In this document: positions 1 to 7,400 of the stretch, piece after piece | Numbering within the stretch: the stretch's first letter is position 1 | Layout of the letters: each line of letters opens with the position of its first letter | Assembly: GCA_025936995.1 (NCBI GenBank) | Contig: JAICSH010000009.1 | Span: 1 to 61,238 of the forward strand | Source: Thermoleophilia bacterium | GTDB taxonomy: Bacteria; Actinomycetota; Thermoleophilia; Gaiellales; Gaiellaceae | DNA: 61,238 nt | Direction of reading: 5' to 3' | Notes under the pieces: generated by a model | Told to the model about the DNA's origin: nothing | The model's database searches: none | What the model saw: only the letters and a program-made list of their open reading frames with translations | Program-made: the position numbers and the translations under genes

Positions 1-36
1 GGCGACGCCTAGCAGGAGTAGAAGTGCCTTGCGCAT
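1..36 (-). CDS. N-terminal fragment of a secreted or membrane protein
   Basis: An ATG on the minus strand at 36-34 opens a frame reading MRKALLLLLGVA before it leaves the window. A short basic start followed by a leucine run is what the beginning of a signal peptide or membrane anchor looks like. Only 12 codons are visible, so neither family nor function can be named. The 115 bases to the next gene hold no other convincing frame. Confidence 0.4.
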   Translation of the reverse strand, partial: MRKALLLLLGVA

Positions 37-139
37 TCGAACCGCCTTTGAATTCGCGTCAAGGACGAGCGTCTCTCGTCCGCAGATCGAATTGTGGCTC
101 CCGTTGCGTAAAGGCACGGTAAATCGCAGGGGTCTTCGT

Positions 140-145
140 TAGGCT
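140..145 (+). promoter_or_regulatory. -10 hexamer of the CBS-domain gene (leaderless start)
   Basis: TAGGCT ends six bases before the ATG at 152, and there is no Shine-Dalgarno between. A transcript starting about seven bases after the hexamer would begin at or beside the ATG. No clear -35 is seen. Confidence 0.45.
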
Positions 146-151
146 CCAGTC

Positions 152-556
152 ATGGCAACCGTCGCGGAGATCATGAACCGGAACGTCCTCTCGGTCGAAC
201 CGGCCGCCTCCATCGGAGAGGCCGCCGAGAAGATGATGGACGGAGGCGTCGGCGCGGTCGTCGTCATGGAGGACATGGTGCGCCTCGTCGGCATCGTCAC
301 CGAGCGGGACATCCTGCGCGCCGTGGCACAGCGTGCTCGTGCGGCTGAGGCCCGCGTGCGCCAGTGGATGACCGAGAGCGTGATCACGATCGAGCCCGAG
401 ACGCCGATCGACGAGGCCGCGAAGATGATGTTCGAGCGGAACTTCCGCCACCTCCCGGTGACGAAGGAAGGCCGCCTGCTCGGCATCGTCAGCCTCCGCC
501 GGCTGTCGCAGTACGAGTTCGAGCACGCCAAGGAGTCCGTCGGCCCGGCCAACTGA
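152..556 (+). CDS. Two-CBS-domain protein
   Basis: A small cytoplasmic protein of 134 residues made of a tandem CBS pair (Bateman module), roughly residues 5-57 and 69-122. Each repeat opens with a short strand and a conserved threonine/serine-proline segment (NVLSVEPAASIGEAAE, VITIEPETPIDEAAK). Each has the typical GIVTERDILRA or GIVSLRRLSQ helix. Such modules bind adenine nucleotides or SAM and usually act as sensors. There is no fused enzyme domain, so the partner is unknown. It stands alone between the left-edge fragment and tdk. The start is set by the -10 at 140-145. Confidence 0.88.
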   Translation: MATVAEIMNRNVLSVEPAASIGEAAEKMMDGGVGAVVVMEDMVRLVGIVTERDILRAVAQRARAAEARVRQWMTESVITIEPETPIDEAAKMMFERNFRHLPVTKEGRLLGIVSLRRLSQYEFEHAKESVGPAN

Positions 557-668
557 GGCCGGTGCTTGTTGGTTCTGGCTCGAACCGCGGGAACCCCGCA
601 CACACGAAAGGCCGGGGGCTAAGACAGGCGGAGTTCCTCTGGCCGACCGACTCACTAGGGTCGGTCGC

Positions 669-1265
669 GTGATCAGGCTCTTTCCGAATCGCGGCGGCTG
701 GCTCGAGGTCGTCTGCGGTCCGATGTTCAGCGGCAAGAGCGAGGAGCTCATCCGTCGCCTGCGCCGCGCCGAGATCGCCGGGCAGCGCGCGCTGATCGTC
801 AAGCCGCGACTCGACAACCGGTACGACATCGCGCACGTCGTCAGCCACGCCGGCGCCAAGATGCGCGCCGTCGCCGTCGACGATCCGGCCGACATCCCCG
901 GTCTCGTCGAGGGCTACGAAGTCATCGGCGTCGACGAGGTGCAGTTCTTCCCGCCCGAGATCGTGCTCATCCTCGACGGGCTCGTGGAGACAGGAATGCG
1001 GATCGTCGCGTGCGGTCTCGACCAGGACTTCCGCGGCTTCCCGTTCGGCGCGATGCCCGAGCTTCTCTGCCGCGCCGAGCTCGTGGACAAGCTGCAGGCC
1101 GTCTGCCACCGCTGCGGAGGGCCGGCGACGATGACGCAGCGTCTCGTCGACGGCGCGCCGGCTCCTGCCGACGGCGCGACGATCGTCGTCGGCGCCCTCG
1201 AGCAGTACGAGGCGCGCTGCCGCTCGTGCCACGAGCTCGTTGCGCCGGCGCAGCTCGCGAGCTAG
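669..1265 (+). CDS. tdk: Thymidine kinase
   Basis: Type II (TK1-like) thymidine kinase, 198 residues, phosphorylating thymidine with ATP in nucleotide salvage. The P-loop is GPMFSGKS near residue 18. The Walker B-like DEVQFF lies near residue 89, and the lasso CGLDQDFRGFPFG near 116. The zinc site is two Cys pairs, CHRC near 146 and CRSC near 185. The start is GTG at 669, seven bases after a TAGGGT -10 at 656-661. A 7-bp inverted repeat (644-650 with 661-667) overlaps that -10 and could be an operator. Its last four bases overlap the 3' end of the convergent kinase-like gene. Confidence 0.93.
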   Translation: MIRLFPNRGGWLEVVCGPMFSGKSEELIRRLRRAEIAGQRALIVKPRLDNRYDIAHVVSHAGAKMRAVAVDDPADIPGLVEGYEVIGVDEVQFFPPEIVLILDGLVETGMRIVACGLDQDFRGFPFGAMPELLCRAELVDKLQAVCHRCGGPATMTQRLVDGAPAPADGATIVVGALEQYEARCRSCHELVAPAQLAS

Positions 1266-1843
1266 GCGAGCCGGACCTTCAGCGTCTCGCCGTCGACGGA
1301 GACGGCACCGCCCAGGCGTTCGACGAGCCGCACCGCGACCGCGGCTCCGAGATCGCGGAGGTCCTCTCCGAGGACGACCGGCGCGGACGCCGGAGTGACG
1401 CGCGAGACGGTGAGCTCCGTGCCGTCGACCACGACGTCGACCGTCTCGAGCCCGCCGTGGCGGAGCGCCGACTGGAAGAGGGCGGCGAAACCGCGCTCGA
1501 CGGCGTCGGTGTCCGTCTCGATGGCGGCTCCCGTCCCCGTCACCCGCACCCGGTCCTCGCCGAGCCGCGCCGCGGCTGCCTGCGCGAGCTCGAGGGTGTT
1601 CCCCTCCTTCGGGGTCGGGTCGTAACGGCCCGACTCGATGCGGGCCACGAGCGACAGCTCGTCGATCAGCTCCGCGAGCTGCGCGGACGCAGCGTCGATC
1701 ATCTCGACGTAGCGGTCGGCAGGCGGCTCGAGGCCGCCGCCCCGCGCGAGAGTCGTCGCGAAGCCGTGCACCGTGGCGAGCGGCGTTCGCAGGTCGTGGC
1801 ACGCGAGTGACACGAGGCGGGCGAAGGCGCTGTCTTCGCTCAC
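1262..1843 (-). CDS. Soluble histidine kinase-like protein, degenerate ATP domain
   Basis: 193 residues with no membrane segment or sensor domain. Residues 14-75 are a HisKA dimerisation helix pair with the phospho-acceptor H-box CHDLRTPLATVHG. The rest should be the HATPase domain but is badly eroded. The N-box reads FQSALRHG with no asparagine, no DxGxG G1 box is present, and the G2 position reads DLGAAVAV rather than GLGL. It may therefore accept or transfer phosphate (Spo0B/ChpT style) rather than autophosphorylate; this is inference. It is divergent from folE2 with 17 bases between start codons. Confidence 0.7.
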   Translation of the reverse strand: MSEDSAFARLVSLACHDLRTPLATVHGFATTLARGGGLEPPADRYVEMIDAASAQLAELIDELSLVARIESGRYDPTPKEGNTLELAQAAAARLGEDRVRVTGTGAAIETDTDAVERGFAALFQSALRHGGLETVDVVVDGTELTVSRVTPASAPVVLGEDLRDLGAAVAVRLVERLGGAVSVDGETLKVRLA

Positions 1844-1848
1844 GGGTC

Positions 1849-1855
1849 TAACCTA
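1849..1855. promoter_or_regulatory. Overlapping divergent -10 elements for folE2 and the kinase-like gene
   Basis: The near-palindrome TAACCTA gives TAACCT on the plus strand (1849-1854), six bases before the folE2 ATG at 1861. It gives TAGGTT on the minus strand (1855-1850), six bases before the GTG at 1843. Both genes would be leaderless and their polymerases would compete for one site. Confidence 0.55.
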
Positions 1856-1860
1856 GCCTG

Positions 1861-2829
1861 ATGGAGCGCACCGAGACGCCCGACCTGCAGGCCGCCGAGC
1901 CGGAAGTCGCGCTCGGCCTGTCCAGCGTCGGCGTCACCGGAGTGCAGAAGGCCGTCCGGATCGGGCGCGGCAGCCGTGAGAAGCTCATCGCCGCGACGAT
2001 CGACTGCACGGTCGATCTCGACCCGCGCCGCAAGGGCGTCCACATGTCGCGCTTCCCGGAGCTCTTCGAGGAGGCGGTCGAAGGCGTTGTCGAGGACGAC
2101 GCGTTCCTCGTCGAGGACCTGGCGGAGCGCGTGGCGCGCCGCGTCGTCGACCGGCACGAGGCCTTGCTGGCAGAGGTGCGGATCACGGCGCGCTATCCCT
2201 ACGAGCGGCGCACGCCGGTCACGAAGCTCGCGACGCAGGAGATGGTGCCGCTGATCGGGATCGCCGCCGCTTCCCGCGAGCGCGTCCGCCGCGTGGTCGG
2301 CGTCGAGGCGACCGGGATCAACGCGTGTCCATGCGCGCAGGGACTCGTCCGCGGCGCCGCCGCCGACCGGCTCCTCGAGGCGGGATTCGGCGAGGGCGAC
2401 GTCGACCGGATCCTCGAGCTCGTCCCGCTCGCGACACACAACCAGCGCGGCCGCGGCACGCTTCTCGTCGGGACGGCGGAGCGCCTCAACGCAGAGCGGC
2501 TCGTGGAGATCGTCGAAGGCTCGATGAGCTCGCCGATCTACGAGCTCCTCAAGCGGCCCGACGAGCTGTTCGTCGTTGAGCACGCGCACCTCCAGCCGCG
2601 CTTCGTCGAAGACTCGGTGCGGGTCGCCCTCAAGAGCGTGCTCGACGAGCTGCCGCGGCTCGACGACGGCGACTTCGTCCTCTCGCGGCAGGTCAACTTC
2701 GAGACGATCCACGCCCACGAGGTGGTCGCCGAGCGTCACGGCACGATCGGCGAGCTGCGCGCGGAGCTGGGCGGCGCCGGCCACGGCCCGGCGACGCATA
2801 CAGAGCTCAAGGACTGGCTTCGGTCGTAG
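1861..2829 (+). CDS. folE2: GTP cyclohydrolase IB (FolE2/MptA family)
   Basis: 322 residues. Converts GTP to dihydroneopterin triphosphate, the first step of folate and pterin synthesis, with a metal other than the zinc used by FolE. Family marks are TGINACPCAQ near residue 150, with the metal-binding cysteine, then THNQRGRG near 191 and the late EDSVR and NFETIHAHE motifs. Length is close to the MptA type. The ATG at 1861 follows a TAACCT -10 by six bases. The 3' end overlaps convergent plsY by 23 bases. Confidence 0.9.
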   Translation: MERTETPDLQAAEPEVALGLSSVGVTGVQKAVRIGRGSREKLIAATIDCTVDLDPRRKGVHMSRFPELFEEAVEGVVEDDAFLVEDLAERVARRVVDRHEALLAEVRITARYPYERRTPVTKLATQEMVPLIGIAAASRERVRRVVGVEATGINACPCAQGLVRGAAADRLLEAGFGEGDVDRILELVPLATHNQRGRGTLLVGTAERLNAERLVEIVEGSMSSPIYELLKRPDELFVVEHAHLQPRFVEDSVRVALKSVLDELPRLDDGDFVLSRQVNFETIHAHEVVAERHGTIGELRAELGGAGHGPATHTELKDWLRS

Positions 2830-3430
2830 CGTCGCTCCGCCGGCGGCGCAGCTCGAACCGGCTCTCTTCGCCACGCCAGAGACGCGCGATGTTCGCGCGG
2901 TGGAGAAAGACGACGCCCACGGCCGCTGCGCCGCCAAACGCGATCACCGGCCACGGGTAGCCGAAGACCCACGCCCACAGCGGCAGGGATGCGGCGGACG
3001 CCATCGACGCGACCGACGCGTAGCGCGTGAGCCCGAAGACGACGAGCCAGACACCGGCCCCGGCGCCGCCGACGAGAGGCGCGACGCCGAGGAAGGCGCC
3101 CCCGGCGGTCGCGACCATCTTCCCGCCGCGCCGGAAGCCGAGGTAGAGCGGCCGCCAGTGGCCGAGCATCGCCGCGGCGCCGGCGAGGACGCCGCTCCCG
3201 TGCCCGACCACCACGGTCGCCACGAACGCCGGCGCGAACCCCTTCGCCACGTCGAGAAGAGCTGCCGGCAGACCCAGCCGCGGCCCGTAGACGCGCAGGA
3301 CGTTCGTCGCGCCGACGTTGCCGCTTCCCTTCGTCCGGATGTCCTCGCCGCGGAAGATCCGCACGAGCCAGTAGCCCCACGTCAGCGACCCGGCCAGGTA
3401 GCCGGCGGCGACGAACACTGCGGTGAGCAA
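2807..3430 (-). CDS. plsY: Glycerol-3-phosphate acyltransferase PlsY
   Basis: Integral membrane enzyme of 207 residues that moves the acyl group from acyl-phosphate to glycerol-3-phosphate, the first step of phospholipid synthesis. About five hydrophobic segments are visible. The three family motifs are GSGNVGATN (residues 36-44), GHWRPLYLGFRRGGK (around 90-104) and HRANIARLWRGEE near the C-terminus. The usual GGKG is GGKM here, a small departure in motif 2. It lies 12 bases downstream of the superoxide dismutase gene on the same strand, so the two may be co-transcribed. Confidence 0.92.
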   Translation of the reverse strand: MLTAVFVAAGYLAGSLTWGYWLVRIFRGEDIRTKGSGNVGATNVLRVYGPRLGLPAALLDVAKGFAPAFVATVVVGHGSGVLAGAAAMLGHWRPLYLGFRRGGKMVATAGGAFLGVAPLVGGAGAGVWLVVFGLTRYASVASMASAASLPLWAWVFGYPWPVIAFGGAAAVGVVFLHRANIARLWRGEESRFELRRRRSDATTEASP

Positions 3431-3442
3431 CGACCCTCCCCG

Positions 3443-4063
3443 CTACGAGGGGATGCCGTACTGCTCGATCCAGCCGTTCACGACGTCCCAGTCGAGATTG
3501 GCGAAGAACGCGTCGATGTAGGAGGCGCGATCGGTCTGGTAGTCGAGGAAGTACGCATGCTCGTAGACGTCGAGTGCGACGAGCGGGGTCGCGTTCCAGA
3601 CGGGGAACGTGTTCTGCGCGTCGCCGATGTAGTTGAAGAGGCGGCCCTCGTCCCAGTCGTACGCGGTCCACGCCCAGCCGCGGCCGGCCAGGCCCGTCGC
3701 CTTGAGGTCGGCGAGCCAGGCGCCGGCCGAGCCGAAATGGCGCGCGGCGAGGCTCCCGAATGCGCCGTCCGGCGCTCCGCCGGGCCCGCCGAGGTGGCCG
3801 AAGTACAGCTCGTGGTTCTTGATGCCGCCGATCGCGAACGTGAGGTCGACCTTCAGCGCCCGCAGCTCGGAGAAGGTCTGGTTCGCGGCGGCGAGGTCGA
3901 CGTCGGCGAGCCGTCCGAGGATCTCGTTCCGCTTCCCGACGTAGCCTTCGTAGAGCTTGTAGTGCGCCTCCACCGCGGCGCGGGAGATGCCGTCGAGCTC
4001 GTACACCTCGGGCCGCAGCGGCCGTGGCGCGATCTCTTCGTACCTGTACGCAAGCGTGGACAC
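3443..4063 (-). CDS. Fe/Mn superoxide dismutase (first paralogue)
   Basis: 206 residues. Dismutates superoxide. The expected metal ligands are visible: a His in [13 protein letters not shown] near residue 32, NHELYF near 83, and Asp plus His in [11 protein letters not shown] near 165. The usual tryptophan of DxWEHAY is tyrosine here. The sequence is clearly different from the neighbouring divergent copy, so this is not a recent duplication. GTG start at 4063, eight bases after the minus-strand -10 TATGCT. Confidence 0.88.
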   Translation of the reverse strand: MSTLAYRYEEIAPRPLRPEVYELDGISRAAVEAHYKLYEGYVGKRNEILGRLADVDLAAANQTFSELRALKVDLTFAIGGIKNHELYFGHLGGPGGAPDGAFGSLAARHFGSAGAWLADLKATGLAGRGWAWTAYDWDEGRLFNYIGDAQNTFPVWNATPLVALDVYEHAYFLDYQTDRASYIDAFFANLDWDVVNGWIEQYGIPS

Positions 4064-4071
4064 GACCGCGG

Positions 4072-4081
4072 AGCATATCCT
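4072..4081. promoter_or_regulatory. Overlapping divergent -10 elements of the two sod genes
   Basis: TATCCT on the plus strand (4076-4081) and TATGCT on the minus strand (4077-4072) share two bases. The minus gene would be nearly leaderless. The plus gene would have a leader of about 30 bases with an AAAGGAG ribosome site at 4104-4110. Confidence 0.5.
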
Positions 4082-4118
4082 CCGGTGCGGGAAGAGAGCT
4101 GCGAAAGGAGCCGCCGCA

Positions 4119-4727
4119 ATGGCCTTCGAACTGCCCGATCTGCCTTACCCGTACGACGCGCTCGAGCCGCACATCGACGCCGAGACGATGCGCATCCACC
4201 ACGACCTCCACCACGGGGCGTACGTGACGAATGCGAACGCCGCGCTCGAGGGAACCGACCTCGCGGACGCATCTGTCGAGAGCGTGCTGACGAACCTCGA
4301 CTCGCTTCCGGAGGACAAGCGCGCGGCCGTGCGGAACAACGCGGGCGGCCACGCGAACCACTCCCTCTTCTGGCAGATCATGGCGCCGGACGGCGGCGGC
4401 GAGCCGGGCGGCGCATTGCGCTCGGCGATCGAGGACACCTTCGGCTCGTTCGAAGAGCTGCGGACAGCCGTCAACGACGGCGGCGTGAAGCGCTTCGGCA
4501 GCGGGTGGACCTGGCTCGTCTGGGACGGCACCGGGCTCTCCGTCTACTCGACCCCGAACCAGGACTCGCCGATCCTGCAGAGCGACGTGCCGCTGCTCGG
4601 CATCGACGTCTGGGAGCACGCCTACTACCTCAAGTACCAGAACAAACGCCCGGCCTACCTCGAAGCCTGGTGGAATGTCGTCAACTGGCCCGAGGTCGAG
4701 CGGCGCTTCGCGGAGGCGCACAACTAG
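4119..4727 (+). CDS. Fe/Mn superoxide dismutase (second paralogue)
   Basis: 202 residues from ATG 4119, chosen because AAAGGAG lies eight bases upstream and the product begins with the family's [19 protein letters not shown]. All four ligand motifs are typical: [31 protein letters not shown] and the C-terminal [12 protein letters not shown]. This is the canonical copy, in contrast to its divergent neighbour. Metal use (Mn, Fe or cambialistic) cannot be read with confidence. Confidence 0.93.
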   Translation: MAFELPDLPYPYDALEPHIDAETMRIHHDLHHGAYVTNANAALEGTDLADASVESVLTNLDSLPEDKRAAVRNNAGGHANHSLFWQIMAPDGGGEPGGALRSAIEDTFGSFEELRTAVNDGGVKRFGSGWTWLVWDGTGLSVYSTPNQDSPILQSDVPLLGIDVWEHAYYLKYQNKRPAYLEAWWNVVNWPEVERRFAEAHN

Positions 4728-4734
4728 CCCGGGG

Positions 4735-4762
4735 TTGCAGAGCACCGGCCTCGGTGCTGCAA
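4735..4762 (+). terminator. Hairpin after the second sod gene
   Basis: TTGCAGAGCACCG pairs with CGGTGCTGCAA around a GCCT loop: 11 pairs with a two-base bulge, directly after the stop codon. No T-tract follows, so it may need Rho or serve as a 3' stabiliser. Confidence 0.5.
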
Positions 4763-4778
4763 TCCGGCGGAGCGTCGG

Positions 4779-5417
4779 ATGCGTAAGAACGGCGGAGACA
4801 TGGAGATCGCACTTGATGTGCCACAGCCGCGCCTGCGCGCGGTTCCTGCCGAGCCCGCACCGGACCCGGCCCCGCCCGGCGAGGTGTCCGACGCGGACCT
4901 GCTCGCGCGCGTCGGCGACCGTGACCGCGAGGCCTTCGAGATCCTGTACAGCCGCTACGTCCGCCCGGTCTTCAGCCTTGCGTTGCGGAGGCTCGGCGAC
5001 CGCGGGCACGCCGAGGACGCCGTGCAGGAGGCGTTCGCGGCGATCTGGCGCTCGGCCTCGACGTACCGGCCCGAGCGCGGCGCTGCCGGCGGTTGGCTGT
5101 ACACGGTCGCCCGCAACGCGATCGTCGACCGGCTGCGCCGCAACGGACCGTCCGCCGACGCCGAGCTCCCCGAGCTGTCGTCCGGCGAGCCCGGCCCCGC
5201 GCAGCAGGCGGAGGACTCGTTCGTCTCCTGGCGCGTGCACCGCGCCCTCGAGGAGCTCCAGCCGCGGGAGCGCGAGGTGATCGAGCTCGCCTACTGGAGC
5301 GGCATGTCGCAGAGCGAGGTCGCCGAATATCTCGGCGTCCCGCTGGGAACGGTGAAGACCCGGACGCGCAGCGGTCTGGCACGGCTCGCGTCGGTGCTGG
5401 AAGGAGAGCTGCAGTGA
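4779..5417 (+). CDS. ECF-type RNA polymerase sigma factor
   Basis: 212 residues. Region 2 spans roughly residues 44-112 (FEILYSRYVRPVFSLALRRL, then the -10 recognition helix EDAVQEAFAAIWRSASTY). Region 4 spans about 150-205 and ends in the helix-turn-helix SQSEVAEYLGVPLGTVKTR. An in-frame ATG at 4800 is a possible later start. Its stop overlaps the GTG of the next gene as GTGA, so sigma and its membrane regulator are translationally coupled. The target promoters are not known. Confidence 0.9.
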   Translation: MRKNGGDMEIALDVPQPRLRAVPAEPAPDPAPPGEVSDADLLARVGDRDREAFEILYSRYVRPVFSLALRRLGDRGHAEDAVQEAFAAIWRSASTYRPERGAAGGWLYTVARNAIVDRLRRNGPSADAELPELSSGEPGPAQQAEDSFVSWRVHRALEELQPREREVIELAYWSGMSQSEVAEYLGVPLGTVKTRTRSGLARLASVLEGELQ

Positions 5418-6037
5418 ACCGCGAGCCGAACTTCGACGAGCTGATCGGCGCAGAGACTCCAGGCGCCGAGCGCGAGCGCCTGCGCGGCGTGCACGAGTTG
5501 CTCGTCCAGGCGGGTCCGCCGCCGGAGCTGACGCCGCAGCTCGAGCAGGCGCCGGGCTTCGGAGTCGCCCGCCTGCAGCCGCGGCGAGTCGTGAAGCGGC
5601 GCGCGCTCGTGCTGCTTGCGGCGACCGTGGCGATCGCGGGCGTCTTCGCCGCCGGCTTCGCCGTCGCGGATGACCACGGCAGCTCCACGTCGGCGGCCCG
5701 GACGGCCCGGACGCTGCAGCTCGCGGGAACGTCGCTCGCGCCGCAGGCCCACGCGACCCTCGAGGTCTGGCACTCCCACGCGGGGAACTGGCCGATGACG
5801 CTGACCGTCTCCGGCCTGCCGAAGCTGCCCACGCACACGTACTACGAGGTCTACCTCGTCCGCGACGGCAAGCCCTGGGGCTCGTGCGGGACGTTCCGCG
5901 TCGACGGCTCCTCCCGCCTGTCGCTGACGCTCAACGCGCCGTACTCGCTCCGTAAGGGCGACTCCTGGGTCGTGACCCGGCCGGGAGCAGGCGGCCAGGA
6001 GCCCGGGAACACCGTGCTCCGCCCGGTTTCCGCCTAG
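5414..6037 (+). CDS. Membrane anti-sigma factor, RskA C-terminal type
   Basis: 207 residues, GTG at 5414 with AAGGAG at 5401-5406. A short cytoplasmic part (about 1-65) is followed by one membrane helix (about 68-90). The extracytoplasmic beta domain contains LEVWHSHAGNWPMTLTVSG and YYEVYLVRDGKPWGSCGTF, resembling the anti-sigma-K (RskA) C-terminal domain. The cytoplasmic part lacks the HxxxCxxC zinc motif of many anti-sigma factors. Presumably it holds the upstream ECF sigma at the membrane until a signal triggers release; that role is inferred from position and topology. Confidence 0.78.
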   Translation: MNREPNFDELIGAETPGAERERLRGVHELLVQAGPPPELTPQLEQAPGFGVARLQPRRVVKRRALVLLAATVAIAGVFAAGFAVADDHGSSTSAARTARTLQLAGTSLAPQAHATLEVWHSHAGNWPMTLTVSGLPKLPTHTYYEVYLVRDGKPWGSCGTFRVDGSSRLSLTLNAPYSLRKGDSWVVTRPGAGGQEPGNTVLRPVSA

Positions 6038-6081
6038 TATCGAGCGTTCCATCCGGCGCGAGCCGTAGCCTTCCCGACCCC

Positions 6082-6792
6082 GTGGCTGCAGTGACCGAGA
6101 CACCGGCGATCCCGGACCACCGTCCCGTCCTCGACCACGGCTTCGTGCGCCTGGACGCGGTGATGGCCGACGACCTGTCGGTCGTGAACGCGGCCCGCGT
6201 CTCCTTCGCGCGGCGCAAGGATGCGATGGACGCCTCGGACGAAGGGCTGATCCGCTTCCTCATGCGTGAGCGACACGGCACGCCGTTCGAGCACAACAGC
6301 TTCCGCTTCCACGTCCGCTGCCCGATCTTCGTCGCCCGCGAGTGGTTCCGGCACCGCATCGGCTCCTTCAACGAGTTCTCGATGCGCTACGCGAAGGCGA
6401 CCGACGACTTCTACGTCCCGGCGCCGGAGGACGTGCGCAGCCAGGTCGGGAAGCCGGGGGCGTACACCTTCGAGAGCGTGGATCCGGAGCTCGCGGAGTC
6501 GACGCGCGAGACGCTCGAGTCGGTCTACCGCACCGCGTATGAGGCCTACGAGCAGCTCGTCGAAGCCGGGATCGCGCGGGAGATCGCCCGCTGCGTCCTG
6601 CCGGTCGGCGCGTACACCGAGTTCTTCTGGACGGTCAACGCGCGGGCGCTCATGAACTTCGTCTCGCTGAGGGCCGCCGACACCGCGCAGCGCGAGATCC
6701 GGCGCTACGCCGAGGCGGTCGAGTCGTTTCTGGCCGAGAAGATGCCCGTGACGTACGACGCGTTCGTCGCGAACGACCGCACCTCGCCGTAG
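6082..6792 (+). CDS. thyX: Flavin-dependent thymidylate synthase ThyX
   Basis: 236 residues. Makes dTMP from dUMP using methylene-tetrahydrofolate, FAD and NADPH. The ThyX signature RHRIGSFNEFSMRY is present near residue 90, preceded by HGTPFEHNSFRFHVRCPIFVA-type folate and flavin contacts. The C-terminal RALMNFVSLRAADTAQREIR is also typical. The start is GTG at 6082; a TAGCCT hexamer ends ten bases before it. With tdk and tmk in the window it covers both de novo and salvage dTTP supply. Confidence 0.95.
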   Translation: MAAVTETPAIPDHRPVLDHGFVRLDAVMADDLSVVNAARVSFARRKDAMDASDEGLIRFLMRERHGTPFEHNSFRFHVRCPIFVAREWFRHRIGSFNEFSMRYAKATDDFYVPAPEDVRSQVGKPGAYTFESVDPELAESTRETLESVYRTAYEAYEQLVEAGIAREIARCVLPVGAYTEFFWTVNARALMNFVSLRAADTAQREIRRYAEAVESFLAEKMPVTYDAFVANDRTSP

Positions 6793-7400
6793 ACGTCCGC
6801 GTCGGCACCTCGGGCTGGTCGTACCCGAGCTGGCGACCGGGCTTCTATCCGAGCGGCCTCGACCCGTCCGGCTTCCTCGCGTTCTACGCCGAGCGGTTCG
6901 CGACGGTCGAGCTGAACACGACCGGGTACCGGATCCCCGCCGAGGATCAGTTCCGCCGCTGGGCCGAGCAGGTTCCCGACGGGTTCGAGTTCGCGCCGAA
7001 GCTCCCCGGCGACCGGCTCGGAATGATCGGGACGTTCGAGTCGCGGGTGCGACACCTCGAAGACCGGTTGGGCCCGATCCGGATCTCGCTCAAGAAGGCG
7101 CGGGACGACGGCGCGCTGGAGCTCCTGCTCGGCTCGCTCGACCCGTCGTTGCGCCTCGCATTCGATCTCGAGCATCCGTCGTGGGACGGGGTCGAGCCGC
7201 GGCTCGCGGAAGCGGGCGCCGTCCGCGTCAACGACCTCGACCACCCGGCGCCGTTCCGCTACCTGCGCCGGCGAGAGGCGCCGGACGAAGCGTTCGCCGC
7301 CGCGGTGTCCGCAGCGGACGGGCCCGTCTACGTGTACTTCCGCCACGACGACGAGCCGGACGCGCCGGCGCACGCGTCACGCTTGCGAGAGCTGCTCTAG
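6789..7400 (+). CDS. DUF72 family protein, start codon not canonical
   Basis: About 203 residues, TIM-barrel-like DUF72 protein of unknown function. It opens with the family hallmark VRVGTSGWSYPSW and continues with FATVELNTTGYRIP, FEFAPKLP and LAFDLEHPSW. The conserved part begins at 6795, but the frame has no ATG, GTG or TTG before an internal ATG at 7023, which is far too late. GTA at 6789 overlaps the thyX stop as GTAG, exactly where this genome normally uses GTGA, so the start may be a mutated GTG. The last four bases overlap the convergent DUF4091 gene. Confidence 0.7.
   Translation, partial: VDVRVGTSGWSYPSWRPGFYPSGLDPSGFLAFYAERFATVELNTTGYRIPAEDQFRRWAEQVPDGFEFAPKLPGDRLGMIGTFESRVRHLEDRLGPIRISLKKARDDGALELLLGSLDPSLRLAFDLEHPSWDGVEPRLAEAGAVRVNDLDHPAPFRYLRRREAPDEAFAAAVSAADGPVYVYFRHDDEPDAPAHASRLRELL

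Noticed and set aside
2736-5240. Very long open frame on the minus strand
   Set aside because: It crosses plsY and both sod genes in another frame, is Arg/Ala/Pro-rich and has no family motif: a high-GC antisense shadow.
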